From NCBI GenBank assembly GCA_028285485.1, contig JANQPC010000064.1, positions 62,001-126,000 of the forward strand: DNA of 64,000 nucleotides, written 5' to 3'. Source of the DNA: Paracoccaceae bacterium (GTDB lineage: Bacteria > Pseudomonadota > Alphaproteobacteria > Rhodobacterales > Rhodobacteraceae). The notes beneath the pieces were generated by a model. It ran no database searches. It had not been told where the DNA came from and saw only the letters and a list, made by a program, of their open reading frames with translations. Below, one piece after another: positions 26,596 through 35,326 of the stretch. A program made the position numbers and the translations under genes. How positions within the stretch are numbered: the first letter of the stretch is position 1; each line of letters starts with the position of its first letter.

Positions 26596-27891
26596 ATGAA
26601 CGCGCCCCATCGCGACACCGGATTTTTCACCGAAACGCTTAAGAGCCGTGACGCCGAAATCTTCGGCGCGATCGAGAAAGAGCTGGGCCGCCAGCAGAAC
26701 GAGATCGAACTGATCGCGAGCGAAAATATCGTGAGCGCTGCGGTGCGCGAGGCGCAGGGCTCGGTCATGACGAACAAATACGCCGAGGGCTATCCGGGCC
26801 GGCGCTACTACGGCGGCTGCGAATATGTGGATATCGCCGAAAACCTTGCCATCGAACGCGCCTGCGAGCTTTTCGGCTGCGGTTTTGCCAATGTGCAGCC
26901 AAATTCCGGCAGCCAAGCCAACCAGGGCGTATTCCAGGCGCTGATCCAGCCGGGCGATACGATCCTCGGCATGAGCCTCGATGCCGGCGGGCACCTCACC
27001 CATGGCGCCAAACCCAACCAATCGGGCAAGTGGTTCAACGCGGTTCAATACGGCGTGCGCCGCCAGGATATGGAGGTGGATTACGATCAGATCGCGGAGC
27101 TGACGGCAGAGCACCAACCCAAGCTGATCATCGCGGGCGGCTCGGCGATCCCCCGGATCATCGATTTCAAGCGCATGCGCGAGATTGCCGATACGGTCGG
27201 CGCCTACCTGATGGTGGATATGGCGCACTTCGCGGGGCTCGTGGCGGCGGGCGAATACCCCTCGCCCTTCCCGCATGCCCATGTGGCCACCACCACGACC
27301 CATAAAACCCTGCGCGGCCCTCGGGGCGGCATGGTGCTGACCGATGACGAGGCGATTGCGAAAAAGGTGAACTCCGCGATCTTCCCCGGCATCCAGGGCG
27401 GCCCGCTGATGCATGTGATCGCCGCAAAGGCCGTGGCGTTTGGCGAGGCGCTGCGCCCGGAATTCAAGGGCTACCAGCAGCAGGTGATCAGGAACGCCCA
27501 GGCGATGGGCGAGCAGCTCGTCAAAGGCGGCCTCGATATCGTAACGGGGGGCACTGATACGCATGTGGTGCTGCTGGATCTGCGCCCCAAAGGCGTGAAG
27601 GGCAACGTCACCGAAAAGGCGCTTGGTCGGGCGAACATCACCGTCAACAAGAACGGCATCCCGTTTGATACCGAGAAGCCCACGATCACCAGTGGCATCC
27701 GCCTCGGCTCCCCCGCCGCAACAACGCGCGGGTTCGGGGAGCCCGAATTCCGCCAGATCGGCGATTGGATCGTGCGCGTTGTCGACGGGCTCGCCGCCAA
27801 CGGCGAAGATGGCAATTCCGCCGTCGAGGCCGAGGTACAGGCAGAGGTGATGGAGCTCTGCGCCAGGTTCCCGGTCTACCCGAACGGGTGA
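26596..27891 (+). CDS. glyA: Serine hydroxymethyltransferase
   Basis: 431 residues, full length, with AGGGAGAG ahead of the ATG. It interconverts serine and glycine with transfer of a one-carbon unit to tetrahydrofolate. The PLP-lysine motif is [14 protein letters not shown], and the N-terminal [12 protein letters not shown] and [14 protein letters not shown] blocks are intact. Its TGA overlaps the GTG of the DUF817 gene. A small hairpin (GGGGC...GCCCC, near 26550-26567) lies in the leader. Confidence 0.96.
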   Translation: MNAPHRDTGFFTETLKSRDAEIFGAIEKELGRQQNEIELIASENIVSAAVREAQGSVMTNKYAEGYPGRRYYGGCEYVDIAENLAIERACELFGCGFANVQPNSGSQANQGVFQALIQPGDTILGMSLDAGGHLTHGAKPNQSGKWFNAVQYGVRRQDMEVDYDQIAELTAEHQPKLIIAGGSAIPRIIDFKRMREIADTVGAYLMVDMAHFAGLVAAGEYPSPFPHAHVATTTTHKTLRGPRGGMVLTDDEAIAKKVNSAIFPGIQGGPLMHVIAAKAVAFGEALRPEFKGYQQQVIRNAQAMGEQLVKGGLDIVTGGTDTHVVLLDLRPKGVKGNVTEKALGRANITVNKNGIPFDTEKPTITSGIRLGSPAATTRGFGEPEFRQIGDWIVRVVDGLAANGEDGNSAVEAEVQAEVMELCARFPVYPNG

Positions 27892-28805
27892 GCGCCCCGC
27901 CGCACGACCCGCATCTTACGCCCACCCGCCGGATCGAACGGCGGCTGGGCGATTGGATGCGCGCGCGCCTGCCCCGGGGCCTTGCCGCCTTTGTGATGTT
28001 TGGGCTGAAGCAGAGCTGGGCGTGCCTTTTCGGCGCATTGCTGCTGGCCGCGATCCTGATCACCGATGCGGTGTGGCAGGAAAGCTGGCCGATCCACCGC
28101 TATGACGCGCTCTTCGCCTTTGCGATCCTCACCCAGGCCGCCTTTCTGCGCTTCCGGCTGGAAACCTGGGAAGAGGCGAAGGTGATCCTGCTTTTCCACC
28201 TTACCGGCACGGCGATGGAGTGGTTCAAGGTGCATGCGGGCTCTTGGGCCTATCCCGAACCGGGGCTGATCAAGGTGCTGGGCGTGCCGCTCTTTTCGGG
28301 CTTCATGTATGCCGCCGTCGGCTCCTACATCGCGCGGGTGATCCGGGTGTTCGATATGCGCTTTGCGCCCTATCCGCCCGTTTGGGTGGGCTATGCGCTC
28401 GCCGTGGCGATCTACGTGAACTTCTTCGCCCACCACTTCTTGCCCGATATCCGCGTGGCGCTCTTCGCCGCCACGGCGCTGTTCTTCCTGCGCACACGGG
28501 TCTGGTTCGTCATCGACGGCCATCCGCACTGGATGCCGATGCCCCTTGCGGCCTTCCTCAGTGCCTTCTTCCTCTGGGTTGCGGAGAATATCGGCACGGC
28601 AACGGGCACCTGGCTTTACTCCGGCCAGATACCGGGTGAGATGGTGAGCATCGCCAAGCTCGGTTCGTGGTACCTGCTTCTCTGGGTGGCCTTCGCCACG
28701 GTCACGGTGGTTTTGCGAAGCGCGCTCTCCCGGCATCCGCTGACGGCGGCCGAGGTTGCCGCGCCGGCCCCTGCATCAGCCCCCGGGGAGGCCGCGCGAT
28801 GCTAA
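27888..28805 (+). CDS. DUF817 family integral membrane protein
   Basis: 305 residues starting at a GTG that overlaps the glyA stop (GTGA), so translation is coupled. About eight hydrophobic helices are spread over the length. Conserved phrases are [49 protein letters not shown] and [15 protein letters not shown]817 is a bacterial inner-membrane family without known function. The conserved His/Glu/Trp residues inside the helices could bind metal or a quinone-like ligand, but this is not established. The downstream hydrolase overlaps by seven bases. Confidence 0.85.
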   Translation: MSAPPHDPHLTPTRRIERRLGDWMRARLPRGLAAFVMFGLKQSWACLFGALLLAAILITDAVWQESWPIHRYDALFAFAILTQAAFLRFRLETWEEAKVILLFHLTGTAMEWFKVHAGSWAYPEPGLIKVLGVPLFSGFMYAAVGSYIARVIRVFDMRFAPYPPVWVGYALAVAIYVNFFAHHFLPDIRVALFAATALFFLRTRVWFVIDGHPHWMPMPLAAFLSAFFLWVAENIGTATGTWLYSGQIPGEMVSIAKLGSWYLLLWVAFATVTVVLRSALSRHPLTAAEVAAPAPASAPGEAARC

Positions 28806-29548
28806 ATTCCGTTGTCACGCAATCGGGCCCGGCGGACCCCACGCTGCTGATCGCCCACGGCCTTTACGGCTCGGCCCGGAACTGGGGCGTGATCGCCAAA
28901 CGGCTGTCGGACACGCGCCGCGTGGTGGCGGTGGATATGCGCAACCACGGCGACAGCCCGCGCGCCGATAGCCAGAGCTATGCCGATATGGCCGGCGATC
29001 TGGCGGAAGTGGTTGACGGGCGCTGGGATGTGCTGGGCCATTCGATGGGCGGGAAGGCCGCGATGGTGCTGGCGCTCACGGCGCCGGAGAAGGTGCGCAA
29101 ACTGGTCGTGGCCGATATCGCGCCCGTGGCCTACGATCACACGCAGATCCAGTTCATCGAGGCGATGCGCGCCGTGGATCTGGCCGCAGTGGAAACGCGG
29201 GGGGAGGCGGACAGGCAGCTGGCCGCCGATGTGGCGGAGGACGGGATCCGCGCCTTCCTCCTGCAATCGCTCGATGTCAAGGCGCGGCGCTGGCGGCTGA
29301 ACCTTGATGTGCTGGCCGCCGAGATGGGCGGCATCGTCGGGTTCCCCGAGATCTCGGGCCGGTTCGAGGGCCCCGCGCTGTTTCTCTCCGGCGGGGAGAG
29401 CGACTATGTGCGAGGCGAACACCGCGAGCGGATCCGCACCCTCTTCCCCAATGCGCGCTTTGCAAAGATCCCCGGCGCCGGGCACTGGCTTCACGCCGAA
29501 AAGCCGCGGGAATTCGAGGCGGCAGTGCGTGTGTTTCTCGATGCGTGA
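28799..29548 (+). CDS. Alpha/beta-fold hydrolase (YbfF-like esterase)
   Basis: 249 residues from the ATG at 28799 with GGGGAGG ahead; it overlaps the DUF817 stop. The fold is clear: oxyanion HGLYGSARNWG, nucleophile elbow GHSMGGKAA (Ser), and catalytic His in GAGHWLHAEKP. An acidic residue near GGESDYV completes the triad. YbfF-type enzymes hydrolyse short acyl esters or thioesters in the cytosol. Third gene of a glyA-DUF817-hydrolase unit. The natural substrate is unknown. Confidence 0.88.
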   Translation: MLNSVVTQSGPADPTLLIAHGLYGSARNWGVIAKRLSDTRRVVAVDMRNHGDSPRADSQSYADMAGDLAEVVDGRWDVLGHSMGGKAAMVLALTAPEKVRKLVVADIAPVAYDHTQIQFIEAMRAVDLAAVETRGEADRQLAADVAEDGIRAFLLQSLDVKARRWRLNLDVLAAEMGGIVGFPEISGRFEGPALFLSGGESDYVRGEHRERIRTLFPNARFAKIPGAGHWLHAEKPREFEAAVRVFLDA

Positions 29549-29721
29549 GGGATGCGCGCCAGGGCATAGGCTGGCGATGCGCAAAACCACAAAATCCGCG
29601 CGAATCCTGCCGATCTTGCGGAATCGGTAACCAAGGCCGCGATATCTGGTTGATCTGCCCTGCTGAACACGCTAGGGCTGCCGCCACAGGTGCATAAGAC
29701 GCGGTATTGCATTACTGACGG

Positions 29722-29762
29722 CGGGGCTCGATTGCATATGGCAAGCGGGCCCCGTTTTCTTT
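29722..29762 (+). terminator. Rho-independent terminator with no annotated gene upstream (possible sRNA 3' end)
   Basis: Outer stem CGGGGC/GCCCCG (29722-29727 with 29749-29754), inner stem TTGC/GCAA, then TTTTCTTT. The hydrolase gene ended 170 bases earlier, so this is either its long 3' UTR or the end of a small RNA. A TTGATC at 29650-29655, 17 bases ahead of TAGGGC, is only a weak promoter candidate. Confidence 0.65.
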
Positions 29763-29803
29763 GCGATGTCGAAGAAGCAGTGCCGAAAACACCGTGGTGG
29801 CCC

Positions 29804-29877
29804 AACAGGTAAAGGCGTCAGGTGCTCAGACGCGGTCCTCGCATTGTGCCTTGCGGCACCCCTGACGCCTTCCTGTT
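29804..29877. repeat. Long imperfect inverted repeat (possible structured RNA)
   Basis: AACAGG plus AAGGCGTCAGG on the left (29804-29822) pair with CCTGACGCCTT plus CCTGTT on the right (29861-29877), giving 17 pairs with one two-base bulge. A nested hairpin GTGCC-TTGC-GGCAC is at 29846-29859. No T run follows on either side, so it is not a simple terminator. Strand of any transcript is unknown. Confidence 0.55.
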
Positions 29878-30234
29878 CCCGACCTGTCTTGCGACCGGCC
29901 CGGCCCAGTGGCTTTGGGCCCGAAAGCCCTCTGCCGCCGCCCCGCACCCGAAGATCCGGTTTGGCCCGCTCTGACCTTTGAGAGGTTTGCGCCCCACGTC
30001 CCACCCGAAAGCGTTTCGCGGCTCACCCACCCCTTGGAACGTTCTGCGGCGATGGCCCGGCTCCTAAGATCCATGCCTTCTCCGCTCCAGCCCCCGGGCC
30101 TTTGCGTCCGCTCAGAACCTTGCGGCCCCTTGCGATGGGATGACCCTACAACGGTGCGCCGCGGCGGCAAGAAAATAGCACTGCAGCATGAAAATTTGTT
30201 GGGGATAAGCTGTTGGTATCACTGCGGAAATCTC

Positions 30235-30243
30235 TGTGGATAA
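30235..30243. promoter_or_regulatory. Perfect DnaA box
   Basis: TGTGGATAA, the complement of the consensus TTATCCACA. A degenerate partner (GGGGATAAG) lies 34 bases to the left in the same AT-richer segment. Two boxes are too few to call an origin; titration or DnaA regulation of the next gene is possible. Confidence 0.4.
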
Positions 30244-30470
30244 CTGGCATTTACAAAGCTGTTACAAGCGCCTGCCGGGTGGAGTTACAGGCGCCCGCGC
30301 GCGCCGCGAAATTCGGGCGGTTTCTGCGCTTGCGAAGGCTTCTCGGGCCGCGACTCAGGCATTTTGCCTGCGGTTTTGGCCGGCAAGTTGCGGCACCGGG
30401 CGACTCACCCGGCCCGATCCGCTTGCAGCCCCCGCCCCCCGCCGCCATAACGGGGAAAAGGAGATTTCCC

Positions 30471-30620
30471 ATGCGCACACGTCTGGCCCCGCTCACAGCC
30501 CTTCTCGGAGTGATCTTCCTCGCCGGCTGCGTGCCGCCCCCCCTCGTCGTCGGCGCCGGCGCCGCCATCGGCGCCGATGCGGTGCTGGAGGAGCGGGATG
30601 GGGATGACGGGTTGTTTTAG
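30471..30620 (+). CDS. Small lipoprotein, 49 residues
   Basis: ATG at 30471 with the excellent ribosome site AAAAGGAGATTTCCC. The peptide has a basic start (MRTRLAPL), a hydrophobic core and the lipobox LAGC (Cys20), then only 29 mature residues, rich in Pro/Gly/Ala and ending in an acidic DGDDGLF. A lipid-anchored envelope peptide is predicted. No family recognised. The strong ribosome site and classic lipobox make it real despite its size. Confidence 0.75.
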   Translation: MRTRLAPLTALLGVIFLAGCVPPPLVVGAGAAIGADAVLEERDGDDGLF

Positions 30621-30654
30621 GGGGTGTTGAGGAAACCCATCTCTGCTCTATCCA

Positions 30655-31695
30655 CTAAAGGCTACCCACCGCTTTCGTGAGAGGGCGGTAGAACTCTTCG
30701 ATGAGCGCTTTGGATTTACCGTCGAATGTATAGACACGTCTTGCATTTGGAGAGAATAGATCCCCGAGTTCATCCTCCACATGCTTCTTGTTTACATCGC
30801 TCAGCCCCATGACCGTAGCAAAAACACTCTTGTCGTAGCCCAAACTGTGGCCTTGAAAGAAGCGCATATTCTGCTCTTCAAATCCAAACCCTAAAAAGAC
30901 TATAGCTTGCGCGGCTCCGAGGGCATCCTGGATGTCCTGATAGATCTTTGAGTCTTCCTGTTCAGTAAAGATCTTGATCTTTTCAACGTATTTTCCGAGT
31001 TCCAGATGAGGATTTTGGAATGCCATTTCTCCAGAGTGTGAGAATGGATTCCACACACTTCGATCGAAGTAGTCACCGAGGGATCCGTATACATGAATGA
31101 AGTTCGGCCCAGAAACTCTCCAAGAAACGCCATCTCCAAATCTGAACTTGAACCACACGTCAAGATACCTCTCAACGCATCGATCGTAATTGAAAATAAC
31201 AAAGGTAAGGTTGCTCAATGAAGCTGAGAAGTTATCTACCTGATGCCCACGGATCAGTATGTTTAGAAAATCATATAGAAAGTAGCTCGAATTATCGGAG
31301 ATAATCCTAGAGTAACTGTTGCCTACCTGCGCACCTGACCTCCGCGCAATGTCGCGCAACGCTGAATTTTTTTCAGCATCAGCAAGTGCGTATGCGATTA
31401 CCATTTTGACAAAAGATACAAGGTCCTTTTCTGTTCGATGCTGATCTAGAAAATTATCTATTGAAGCCGAGGAGACAATTTGATCCCGAAGGCTACACGC
31501 ACGCTCAGCGGCATTGCTCGCCCTTTGCCTATCCCGATCAAAAAGTTCTATTGCTGCGCGCTCAAAATAGCGGAAGATATGTCTATCATCCCTAAGCAGG
31601 TCGCTGACTTGCTCCTTAAGCTTCGGACCCAAGGGAAGCCCGAGATCGCTACTAACTCCCGCGCCCACCGCAACTACCGTCTTGTTTTTAATCAA
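30655..31695 (-). CDS. SIR2-like domain protein, low-GC accessory gene (possible defence gene)
   Basis: 346 residues, apparently starting at TTG 31693-31695, seven bases after the lepA stop. SIR2-like Rossmann features: GAGVSSDLGLP (residues 11-21), SIDNFLD (78-84), FVIFNYDRCVERYL (165-178, the N-x-D of sirtuins), IHVYGSLG (200-207) and AIVFLGFGFEEQNM (264-277). The position of the usual catalytic His in the HG motif reads Tyr-Gly, with a His two residues before, so deacetylase activity is unlikely and NAD+ binding or hydrolysis more plausible. Base composition differs sharply from the neighbours: 31261-31320 has 19 G/C of 60, against 39 of 60 at 32461-32520 in lepA. SIR2-like NADases are effectors in several anti-phage systems (Thoeris ThsA, DSR). 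No partner gene is adjacent, so it may act alone. Confidence 0.78.
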   Translation of the reverse strand: MIKNKTVVAVGAGVSSDLGLPLGPKLKEQVSDLLRDDRHIFRYFERAAIELFDRDRQRASNAAERACSLRDQIVSSASIDNFLDQHRTEKDLVSFVKMVIAYALADAEKNSALRDIARRSGAQVGNSYSRIISDNSSYFLYDFLNILIRGHQVDNFSASLSNLTFVIFNYDRCVERYLDVWFKFRFGDGVSWRVSGPNFIHVYGSLGDYFDRSVWNPFSHSGEMAFQNPHLELGKYVEKIKIFTEQEDSKIYQDIQDALGAAQAIVFLGFGFEEQNMRFFQGHSLGYDKSVFATVMGLSDVNKKHVEDELGDLFSPNARRVYTFDGKSKALIEEFYRPLTKAVGSL

Positions 31696-31702
31696 TTAGT
31701 CA

Positions 31703-33502
31703 TCACCCATCCATCTTCAACGCCGAAATAAACGCCTCCTGCGGGATATCCACCTTTCCAAACTGGCGCATCTTCTTCTTGCCGGCCTTCTGCTTCTCCA
31801 GCAGCTTCTTCTTCCGCGTCACGTCCCCGCCGTAGCATTTGGCCGTCACGTCCTTCCGGAGTGCTGACAACGTCTCCCGCGCGATGACCTTGCCGCCTAT
31901 GGCCGCCTGGATCGGGATTTTGAACATGTGGCGGGGGATCAGATCCTTCAGCTTTTCGCACATCGCGCGCCCCCGCGCCTCGGCGCGATCGCGGTGCACC
32001 ATCATCGATAGCGCATCCACGGGCTCATCATTCACCAGGATCTGCATCTTCACGAGGTTGTCTTCGCGGTAGCCCGTGAGCTGGTAATCGAAGCTCGCAT
32101 AGCCCTTGGTGACGGATTTCAGACGGTCGTAGAAATCGAACACTACCTCGTTCAGCGGCAGATCGTAGACGGCCATGGCGCGGGTGCCGGCATAGGTGAG
32201 ATCCAGCTGGATCCCCCGCCTGTCCTGGCAGAGCTTCAGCACGTCGCCCAGATACTCGTCGGGCACCAGGATCGTGGCCTTGATGCGCGGCTCCTCGATA
32301 TGGCTCACATGGGTGAGATCGGGCATATCGGCGGGGTTGTGCAGATCGATCTGGCTGCCATCCTTCATATGCACATGGTAGATCACCGATGGCGCGGTGG
32401 TGATCAGCTCGATCCCGTATTCGCGTTCGATCCGGTCGCGGATCACCTCAAGGTGCAAAAGCCCCAGGAAGCCGCAGCGAAAGCCGAAACCCAGCGCGGC
32501 GGAGGTTTCCATCTCATAGGAAAAGCTCGCATCGTTCAGCGCGAGCTTCTCGATGGCATCGCGCAGATCCTCGAACTCGGCATTATCCACCGGGAAAAGG
32601 CCGCAGAACACCACGGGCTGCGCCGGTTTGAAGCCGGGCAGGGCCTGCGCCGTCTGCTTTTTTTCATGGGTGATCGTATCGCCCACACGGGTATCGCGCA
32701 CCTGTTTGATCGAGGCGGTCAGCACCCCGATCTCCCCGGGCCCGAGCGATGAGATATCCTGCATTTCCGGGCGCAGAACGGCGAGCTTGTCGATCCCGTA
32801 AGTTGCGCCCGTCTGCATCATTCGGATGCGGTCGCCCTTCTTGATCGTGCCATCGATCACCCGGATCATGACGACAACGCCAAGATACGGGTCATACCAG
32901 CTATCCACGAGCATCGCCTTGAGGGGCGCATCGCCTTCGCCCTCGGGCGCGGGCAGGCGCTGCACGATGGCCTCCAGAACATCCGGTATCCCAAGGCCCG
33001 TCTTGGCGGAGATCTGGATCGCATCGGTGGCATCGATCCCGATCACATCCTCGATCTGTTCGGAAACGCGGTCGATATCCGCCGCGGGCAGATCGATCTT
33101 GTTGAGAACCGGCACGATCTCATGATCCGCCTCGATCGCCTGATACACATTGGCCAGCGTCTGCGCCTCCACCCCCTGGCTGGCATCCACAACCAGAAGC
33201 GAGCCTTCCACGGCCTGCATGGAACGGGAGACCTCGTAGGCGAAATCCACATGCCCCGGCGTATCGATCAGGTTGAGAATATAGGTTTCGCCGTCCTTCG
33301 CCGGGTATTCGATGCGCACGGTGTTGGCCTTGATGGTGATCCCGCGCTCGCGCTCGATATCCATGGCATCAAGCATCTGCTCTTTCATATCCCGCTCAGC
33401 CACGGTGCCGGTCAGCTGAATGAGCCGGTCGGCCAGCGTGGATTTCCCGTGATCGATATGGGCAACGATGGAGAAATTGCGGATGTTGGCGAGGTTGGTC
33501 AT
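31703..33502 (-). CDS. lepA: Elongation factor 4 (LepA), ribosome back-translocase GTPase
   Basis: 599 residues from the ATG at 33500-33502, the canonical length. It has the GTPase motifs [14 protein letters not shown] (G1), RERGITI (G2), DTPGHVDF (G3) and NKIDLPAAD (G4), then domain II, an EF-G-like region and the LepA-specific C-terminal domain ([18 protein letters not shown]). It promotes correct translation under ionic or cold stress at the ribosome or membrane. The ribosome site is weak. The SIR2-like gene follows directly on the same strand and may be read through from lepA. Confidence 0.97.
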   Translation of the reverse strand: MTNLANIRNFSIVAHIDHGKSTLADRLIQLTGTVAERDMKEQMLDAMDIERERGITIKANTVRIEYPAKDGETYILNLIDTPGHVDFAYEVSRSMQAVEGSLLVVDASQGVEAQTLANVYQAIEADHEIVPVLNKIDLPAADIDRVSEQIEDVIGIDATDAIQISAKTGLGIPDVLEAIVQRLPAPEGEGDAPLKAMLVDSWYDPYLGVVVMIRVIDGTIKKGDRIRMMQTGATYGIDKLAVLRPEMQDISSLGPGEIGVLTASIKQVRDTRVGDTITHEKKQTAQALPGFKPAQPVVFCGLFPVDNAEFEDLRDAIEKLALNDASFSYEMETSAALGFGFRCGFLGLLHLEVIRDRIEREYGIELITTAPSVIYHVHMKDGSQIDLHNPADMPDLTHVSHIEEPRIKATILVPDEYLGDVLKLCQDRRGIQLDLTYAGTRAMAVYDLPLNEVVFDFYDRLKSVTKGYASFDYQLTGYREDNLVKMQILVNDEPVDALSMMVHRDRAEARGRAMCEKLKDLIPRHMFKIPIQAAIGGKVIARETLSALRKDVTAKCYGGDVTRKKKLLEKQKAGKKKMRQFGKVDIPQEAFISALKMDG

Positions 33503-33845
33503 GCGGTGGGATATGCGGTGATCGCAGGGGGTTGGCAAGTGGGCGCTTTGGCGGGCGACGATTGCTGGTGATTTGAACCGGGGAGGCCGCAGAAACGGGC
33601 CGGATGCACTAAGGGGATAGCCGGTCGCAGCCCTGCCTAAGTTCCCGGCCCGGCATCATTCCCGCTTAGTCCGAGAATGGCGGTGGGGCGGGCGCCTTGG
33701 GCGCCCCAAGCAGGATGAGAACATGCCGGGGTTGGAAGACAGGCGGCGTGAAGCGGCCCAATGCGCTCATTGATTTGCCACAAATCGACTCTAGAACCTC
33801 TGGAAAGCAGATGGGCAAAGCCGTGATCGAGCACCGGGGAACCCG
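33503..33845. other. 343-base gap between divergent lepA and a small secreted protein gene
   Basis: No credible gene on either strand. The only structure noted is a hairpin GGGCGCC-TTG-GGCGCCC at 33690-33706, without a T run. Promoters for both divergent genes must lie here, but no clear -35/-10 pair stood out. Confidence 0.6.
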
Positions 33846-34142
33846 ATGAAACACTGGTTGGCAAGTGTGATCCTTGCGCTCTCCGCAGGCGCGGCCCAGG
33901 CGGGCGCCATTCAGACAGCCTGCCTCACGGCACAGCGGGGGGCCGATGGCGCGCTTTGCGCCTGCATTCAGGCCGCCGCGAACCGCACGCTATCGAACCG
34001 CGATCAGCGTCTGGCGGCCTCATTCTTTGATGATCCGCACCGCGCGCAGGAAATCCGGCAATCCGACAGACGGGCGGATGAGCGGTTTTGGGATCGCTAT
34101 CAGGCCTTCGGCGAAACCGCTCAGGCCTTCTGCGCAAGCTGA
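33846..34142 (+). CDS. Small secreted Cys-containing protein, 98 residues
   Basis: The first 19 residues (MKHWLASVILALSAGAAQA) are a clean Sec signal peptide ending AQA. The mature part has Cys residues in TACLTA, LCACIQ and the C-terminal AFCAS, and a conserved region RDQRLAASFFDDPHRAQEIR followed by FWDRYQAF. I recall similar proteins in Roseobacter genomes that carry the misleading label arginine transporter; nothing here supports transport. A periplasmic role with disulfides is inferred. Its 3' end overlaps the phosphatase gene on the other strand by 22 bases. Confidence 0.8.
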   Translation: MKHWLASVILALSAGAAQAGAIQTACLTAQRGADGALCACIQAAANRTLSNRDQRLAASFFDDPHRAQEIRQSDRRADERFWDRYQAFGETAQAFCAS

Positions 34143-34594
34143 GCAATCAGGCCGCGCGCGGCCGCCTCGATCAGATCGAGCGTGCCTTCGAAATCGCGGC
34201 TATAGTACGGGTCCGGAACAGAGAGCATCGGCGCCCCTTCGGCAAAATCGAGAAACAGGCGCACCGGCGCGGCGGGCGCATTTCGTACCGCGCCGTTTCG
34301 CATGGCCACAAGCGCATTGCGATTGTCCACATCCATGGCGAGGATCAGATCGAATTCCGCGAAATCCTCTGGCCGCACCTGCCGCGCCCGCAAGGCGGTA
34401 AGATCGTAGCCGCGCTTGGCCGCGGCGGATACGGCATGCCCATAGGGCGCCTTGCCAATATGCCAATCGGAAGTTCCTGCGCTATCCACCTCAACCGAAA
34501 CGCCCGCCCGCGCAGCTTCGGCCCGCAAAACCGCCTCGGCAGTGGGCGAGCGGCAGATATTGCCAAGACAGACGGCAAGGATACGGGTAGTCAT
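34121..34594 (-). CDS. Low-molecular-weight protein-tyrosine phosphatase
   Basis: 157 residues from the ATG at 34592-34594. The P-loop CLGNICRS (Cys9, Arg15) is the C-x5-R-S signature, and the general-acid Asp lies in VPDPYYS near the C-terminus. Family enzymes dephosphorylate tyrosine residues, for instance on BY-kinases controlling polysaccharide export, or act on small phosphates. No kinase gene is adjacent. It is divergent from cobB with 45 bases between starts. Confidence 0.9.
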   Translation of the reverse strand: MTTRILAVCLGNICRSPTAEAVLRAEAARAGVSVEVDSAGTSDWHIGKAPYGHAVSAAAKRGYDLTALRARQVRPEDFAEFDLILAMDVDNRNALVAMRNGAVRNAPAAPVRLFLDFAEGAPMLSVPDPYYSRDFEGTLDLIEAAARGLIAQLAQKA

Positions 34595-34639
34595 CGGCGG
34601 CGGCCCTTTTGGCGCGTAAGCTAGATCTATAGGCCATTT

Positions 34640-35326
34640 ATGGAAAAGATCGTAATCCTGACAGGCGCGGGGATCTCCGCCGAAAGCGGGCTTGGCACGT
34701 TTCGCGATGTGGGCGGGATCTGGAGCCAGCATGATCTTGCGGATGTGGCCACCCCCAAAGGTTTCGCGAAGGACCCTGCGCTGGTGCATGCTTTCTACAA
34801 TGCGCGGCGGGAGAATTGTCTGGCCGCCGCGCCCAATGCCGCGCATCGCGCGCTTGCGGCCCTTGAGGCCGCCCGGCCGGGCCGCGTTACGATCGTCACC
34901 CAGAATATCGACGATCTGCACGAACGCGGCGGAAGCCAGGCGGTAATCCACATGCATGGCGAGCTACTGCGCGCGCTCTGCGGCACCTGCGGCCATCGAT
35001 GGGAGGCGCCGCGCGAGATGGGCGTGGATACCCCCTGCCCGGCCTGCGGCGCGCATCATGCGCGGCCCGATGTAGTGTGGTTCGGCGAATATCCCTATCA
35101 CATGGAGCGGATCGAGGCGCTACTGGCCAAGGCAGATCTCTTCGTGTCCATCGGCACATCAGGCACCGTGTACCCTGCCGCCGGATTTGTGGCCGAGGCG
35201 GCGGCGCATGGGGCGCAGACACTGGAGATGACGCTCGACACCTCCGAGGTTGCCCCGCTTTTTGATGAGGCGCGGCCCGGGCCGGCAACGGAAACCGTAC
35301 CGGCCTGGGTGCAGTCACTTCTCTAG
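34640..35326 (+). CDS. cobB: NAD-dependent protein deacylase, sirtuin (class III type)
   Basis: 228 residues. Canonical sirtuin motifs: TGAGISAESGLGTFRD (residues 8-23), TQNIDDLHE (88-95), catalytic His106 in HMHGEL, and zinc cysteines CGTC and CPAC. Tyr53 and Arg56 (FYNARR) match the pair that lets SIRT5/CobB enzymes remove succinyl as well as acetyl groups. It deacylates lysines in the cytosol, and a typical substrate is the lysine of acyl-CoA synthetases such as PrpE, encoded at 22 kb. The start has no obvious Shine-Dalgarno. Unrelated in role to the SIR2-like gene at 31 kb. Confidence 0.94.
   Translation: MEKIVILTGAGISAESGLGTFRDVGGIWSQHDLADVATPKGFAKDPALVHAFYNARRENCLAAAPNAAHRALAALEAARPGRVTIVTQNIDDLHERGGSQAVIHMHGELLRALCGTCGHRWEAPREMGVDTPCPACGAHHARPDVVWFGEYPYHMERIEALLAKADLFVSIGTSGTVYPAAGFVAEAAAHGAQTLEMTLDTSEVAPLFDEARPGPATETVPAWVQSLL

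Larger units (their letters stand above)
29549..30470. other. 922-base gap without a convincing protein gene; structured DNA
   Basis: Open frames here have Arg/Gly/Pro-rich, shadow-like composition and no ribosome site. What is visible instead: an intrinsic terminator at 29722-29762 with no gene before it, a 17-pair imperfect stem at 29804-29877, a smaller hairpin at 29902-29920 (GGCCCA/TGGGCC), and an AT-richer stretch 30170-30260 with a DnaA box. One or two non-coding RNAs are the simplest explanation. I found no match to memory for tmRNA, RNase P RNA, SRP RNA or a tRNA. Confidence 0.6.

Noticed and set aside
30170-30260. Chromosomal origin of replication
   Set aside because: Only one perfect DnaA box plus one degenerate copy, and none of the usual origin neighbours (dnaA, hemE, parAB, gidA) is near.
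33637-33864. 75-residue frame antisense in the lepA upstream gap
   Set aside because: No ribosome site, no recognisable motif, and it overlaps the start of the secreted-protein gene.
30655-35326. Functional link between the two sirtuin-type genes
   Set aside because: cobB is a canonical deacylase with normal composition and complete motifs; the SIR2-like gene is foreign-looking and divergent, so nearness is probably chance.
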